From: Shumkonia mesophila
GTDB lineage: Bacteria > Pseudomonadota > Alphaproteobacteria > Rhodospirillales > Shumkoniaceae
DNA length: 43,715 bases
Direction: 5' to 3'
Assembly (NCBI RefSeq): GCF_026163695.1
Contig: NZ_JAOTID010000023.1
Coordinates: 1-43,715, forward strand
Both the position numbers and the translations under genes were made by a program. This document shows positions 42,260-43,715 of the stretch, in pieces (the first letter of the stretch is position 1; every line of letters starts with the position of its first letter). Below the pieces are notes generated by a model. It saw only the letters and a program-made list of their open reading frames with translations. It did not search any database and was not told the origin of the DNA.

Positions 42260-43684
42260 GTGACCATCACGACACGAGAGACGTCGAGTTCATTTCTGCA
42301 GAGTGTTGACGGGATGTATGCGCGGGCGGCCGCGCTTTGTCCGATGGAAGAGGGGCTCCAGGAACGGATCCGGCAGTGCAATTCGGTCTACATGGTGCGT
42401 TTCGGCGTGCGTCTGCGGGGCTGCATGCACAGCTTCGTCGGCTGGCGTGCCGTGCACAGCGAGCATTTCGATCCGGTGAAGGGGGGCATCCGCTATGCCC
42501 TGGACGTCGACCAGGAGGAGGTCGAGGCCCTGGCGGCGCTCATGACCTACAAATGCGCTCTCGTGGACATTCCGTTCGGCGGTTCGAAGGGGGCTCTCAA
42601 GATCGATCCGGCGGCTTGGGAGGAGCACGAGCTCGAACGCATCACCCGGCGTTTCACGCAGGAGCTGGCCCGTCGCAACCTGATCGGCCCCAGCCAGAAT
42701 GTCCCGGCGCCCGACATGGGGACCGGCGAGCGCGAGATGGCCTGGATGGCGGACGAATACCGCCGGCGTAACCCCCTCGATATCAATGCAGCAGCCTGCG
42801 TGACCGGCAAGCCGATCTCGCGCGGTGGCGTGGACGGTCGTACCGAAGCCACCGGGCGGGGCGTTCAATACGCCATCCGCGAATTCTTCCGTCACCCTGA
42901 CCACGTTGCCAAAACCGGGCTCTCGGGGGAACTCAGGGGCAAGCGGGTCATCGTGCAGGGGTTGGGGAATGTGGGTTACCACGCTGCCAAGTTCCTGTCG
43001 GAAGAGGATGGCTGCCTGATTGTGGGGATCGTCGAGCGTGACGGGGCGCTGCGCTCGGCAACTGGACTGCCGGTGGAGAAGGTGCGCCAACACCTCCGTG
43101 CCAAAGGCAAGATTGCCGGCTTTCCCGGGGCTCAGTACGTGGAGAAGGGATCGGTTGTCCTCGAGGATGGCTGCGACATTCTTATCCCGGCGGCCATCGA
43201 GAATGTCATCACGGCAGAAAATGCGCCGCGGATATCGGCGCCGCTGGTGGTCGAGGCGGCGAACGGACCCACGTCACTCGATGGGGACCGGATTCTCGCC
43301 GAGAAAGGCATTACGGTTCTGCCGGACCTTTTCGTCAACGCGGGCGGTGTAATCGTCAGCTATTTCGAATGGGTTGAAAATCTCAGTCATATGCGATTTG
43401 GACTGCTCGAACGCCGTCGCCAGGAGACCCGTAACCAACAGATCGCGGACATTCTTGAAAAAATGACGGGAAAGGCTTTTCCCGCCGATAGGCTCGCCGA
43501 CTTCGTCAAGGGAAGCCGCGAGGTGGATCTGATCCGCTCGGGACTCGACGAGATGATGCGTGCCGCTTATGCCCAGATGACGACGCTCATGAACAGCCGT
43601 CCCGATGTCCGGGATTTCCGCACCGCCGCCTACATGAGCGCCATCCAGCGCGTGGTCGACGCCTACAAGGCTTTGGGAATCTAA
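42260..43684 (+). CDS. Glu/Leu/Phe/Val-type dehydrogenase, probably glutamate dehydrogenase
   Basis: This 474-residue enzyme has KGGIRYALDV and MTYKCALVDIPFGGSKGAL with the substrate-binding lysines, PAPDMGTGEREMAWM, and a Rossmann GLGNVGYHAAKF motif for NAD(P). VNAGGVIVSYFEW near the C-terminus is typical of glutamate dehydrogenases. It should interconvert glutamate and 2-oxoglutarate plus ammonia, which links to nitrogen released by the amidohydrolases nearby. It starts with GTG at 42260 after AAGGTGAAG. Leucine- or phenylalanine-type specificity is less likely but not excluded. Confidence 0.93.
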   Translation: MTITTRETSSSFLQSVDGMYARAAALCPMEEGLQERIRQCNSVYMVRFGVRLRGCMHSFVGWRAVHSEHFDPVKGGIRYALDVDQEEVEALAALMTYKCALVDIPFGGSKGALKIDPAAWEEHELERITRRFTQELARRNLIGPSQNVPAPDMGTGEREMAWMADEYRRRNPLDINAAACVTGKPISRGGVDGRTEATGRGVQYAIREFFRHPDHVAKTGLSGELRGKRVIVQGLGNVGYHAAKFLSEEDGCLIVGIVERDGALRSATGLPVEKVRQHLRAKGKIAGFPGAQYVEKGSVVLEDGCDILIPAAIENVITAENAPRISAPLVVEAANGPTSLDGDRILAEKGITVLPDLFVNAGGVIVSYFEWVENLSHMRFGLLERRRQETRNQQIADILEKMTGKAFPADRLADFVKGSREVDLIRSGLDEMMRAAYAQMTTLMNSRPDVRDFRTAAYMSAIQRVVDAYKALGI

Positions 43685-43715
43685 CCAGCAGACATAAACC
43701 TCCCTCTGACTCGAG

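Overview
The window looks like alphaproteobacterial DNA, possibly Rhodospirillales. It is GC-rich throughout, has an alphaproteobacterial-type initiator tRNA, carries both TAXI and DctPQM TRAP transporters, and has short intercistronic gaps with many ATGA stop/start overlaps. The taxonomic call is inference from style and gene content, not from a marker gene.

Region 1 (1-9261) is the transfer half of an integrated mobile element. An intact tRNA-fMet (1-77) sits at the left edge. A large serine recombinase converges on it, and its reading frame runs through the tRNA terminator and ends inside the tRNA anticodon region. Behind it on the minus strand lie a small ORF, a TraG/VirD4-type coupling protein, a LysM-like membrane protein, a ParA/TraL-like ATPase, a membrane protein of unknown role and a small mobilisation-type protein. 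A MobF relaxase-helicase runs divergently on the plus strand. There is no mating-pair-formation (VirB/Trb) gene, so this reads as an integrative mobilisable element rather than a self-transmissible one.

Region 2 (9433-21155) is its defence cargo, a tight seven-gene plus-strand operon: SNF2/RapA-like helicase, 61-aa linker protein, Rad50-like ATPase with a CxxC hook, beta-class DNA methyltransferase (type III Mod-like), RhuM protein, type III-like Res helicase-nuclease, and a PD-(D/E)xK nuclease-like protein. Five of the six junctions are overlaps or gaps under 6 bp. I do not recognise this complete arrangement as a named defence system; it is the strongest candidate here for an undescribed one. 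An ISL3-type transposase remnant (21258-21692) marks the edge with the metabolic region.

Region 3 (21739-28605) holds a TAXI-type TRAP transporter on the minus strand (binding protein, then fused permease), a LysR regulator, and a complete IS1634-like element with matching inverted repeats and a CTTGA target duplication.

Region 4 (28915-43684) looks like a catabolic island for a nitrogen-containing, probably carbamoyl or cyclic-ureide, compound. The five-gene plus-strand operon is NodB-fold hydrolase, D-2-hydroxyacid dehydrogenase, HpcH/HpaI aldolase, AMDase/maleate-isomerase-like enzyme and M20 carbamoylase. Around it lie an RraA-like aldolase, a second LysR, a DctPQM TRAP transporter, a second copy of the AMDase-like enzyme, an allantoinase/hydantoinase-type cyclic amidohydrolase and a glutamate dehydrogenase. 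A plausible logic is: import, ring opening, carbamoyl removal, racemisation or isomerisation, oxidation and aldol cleavage, then ammonia handling. The substrate is not deducible from sequence. The promoter in front of dctP recurs in front of the glutamate dehydrogenase, together with a scrap that matches the start of dctQ, suggesting that a second TRAP operon once stood there.
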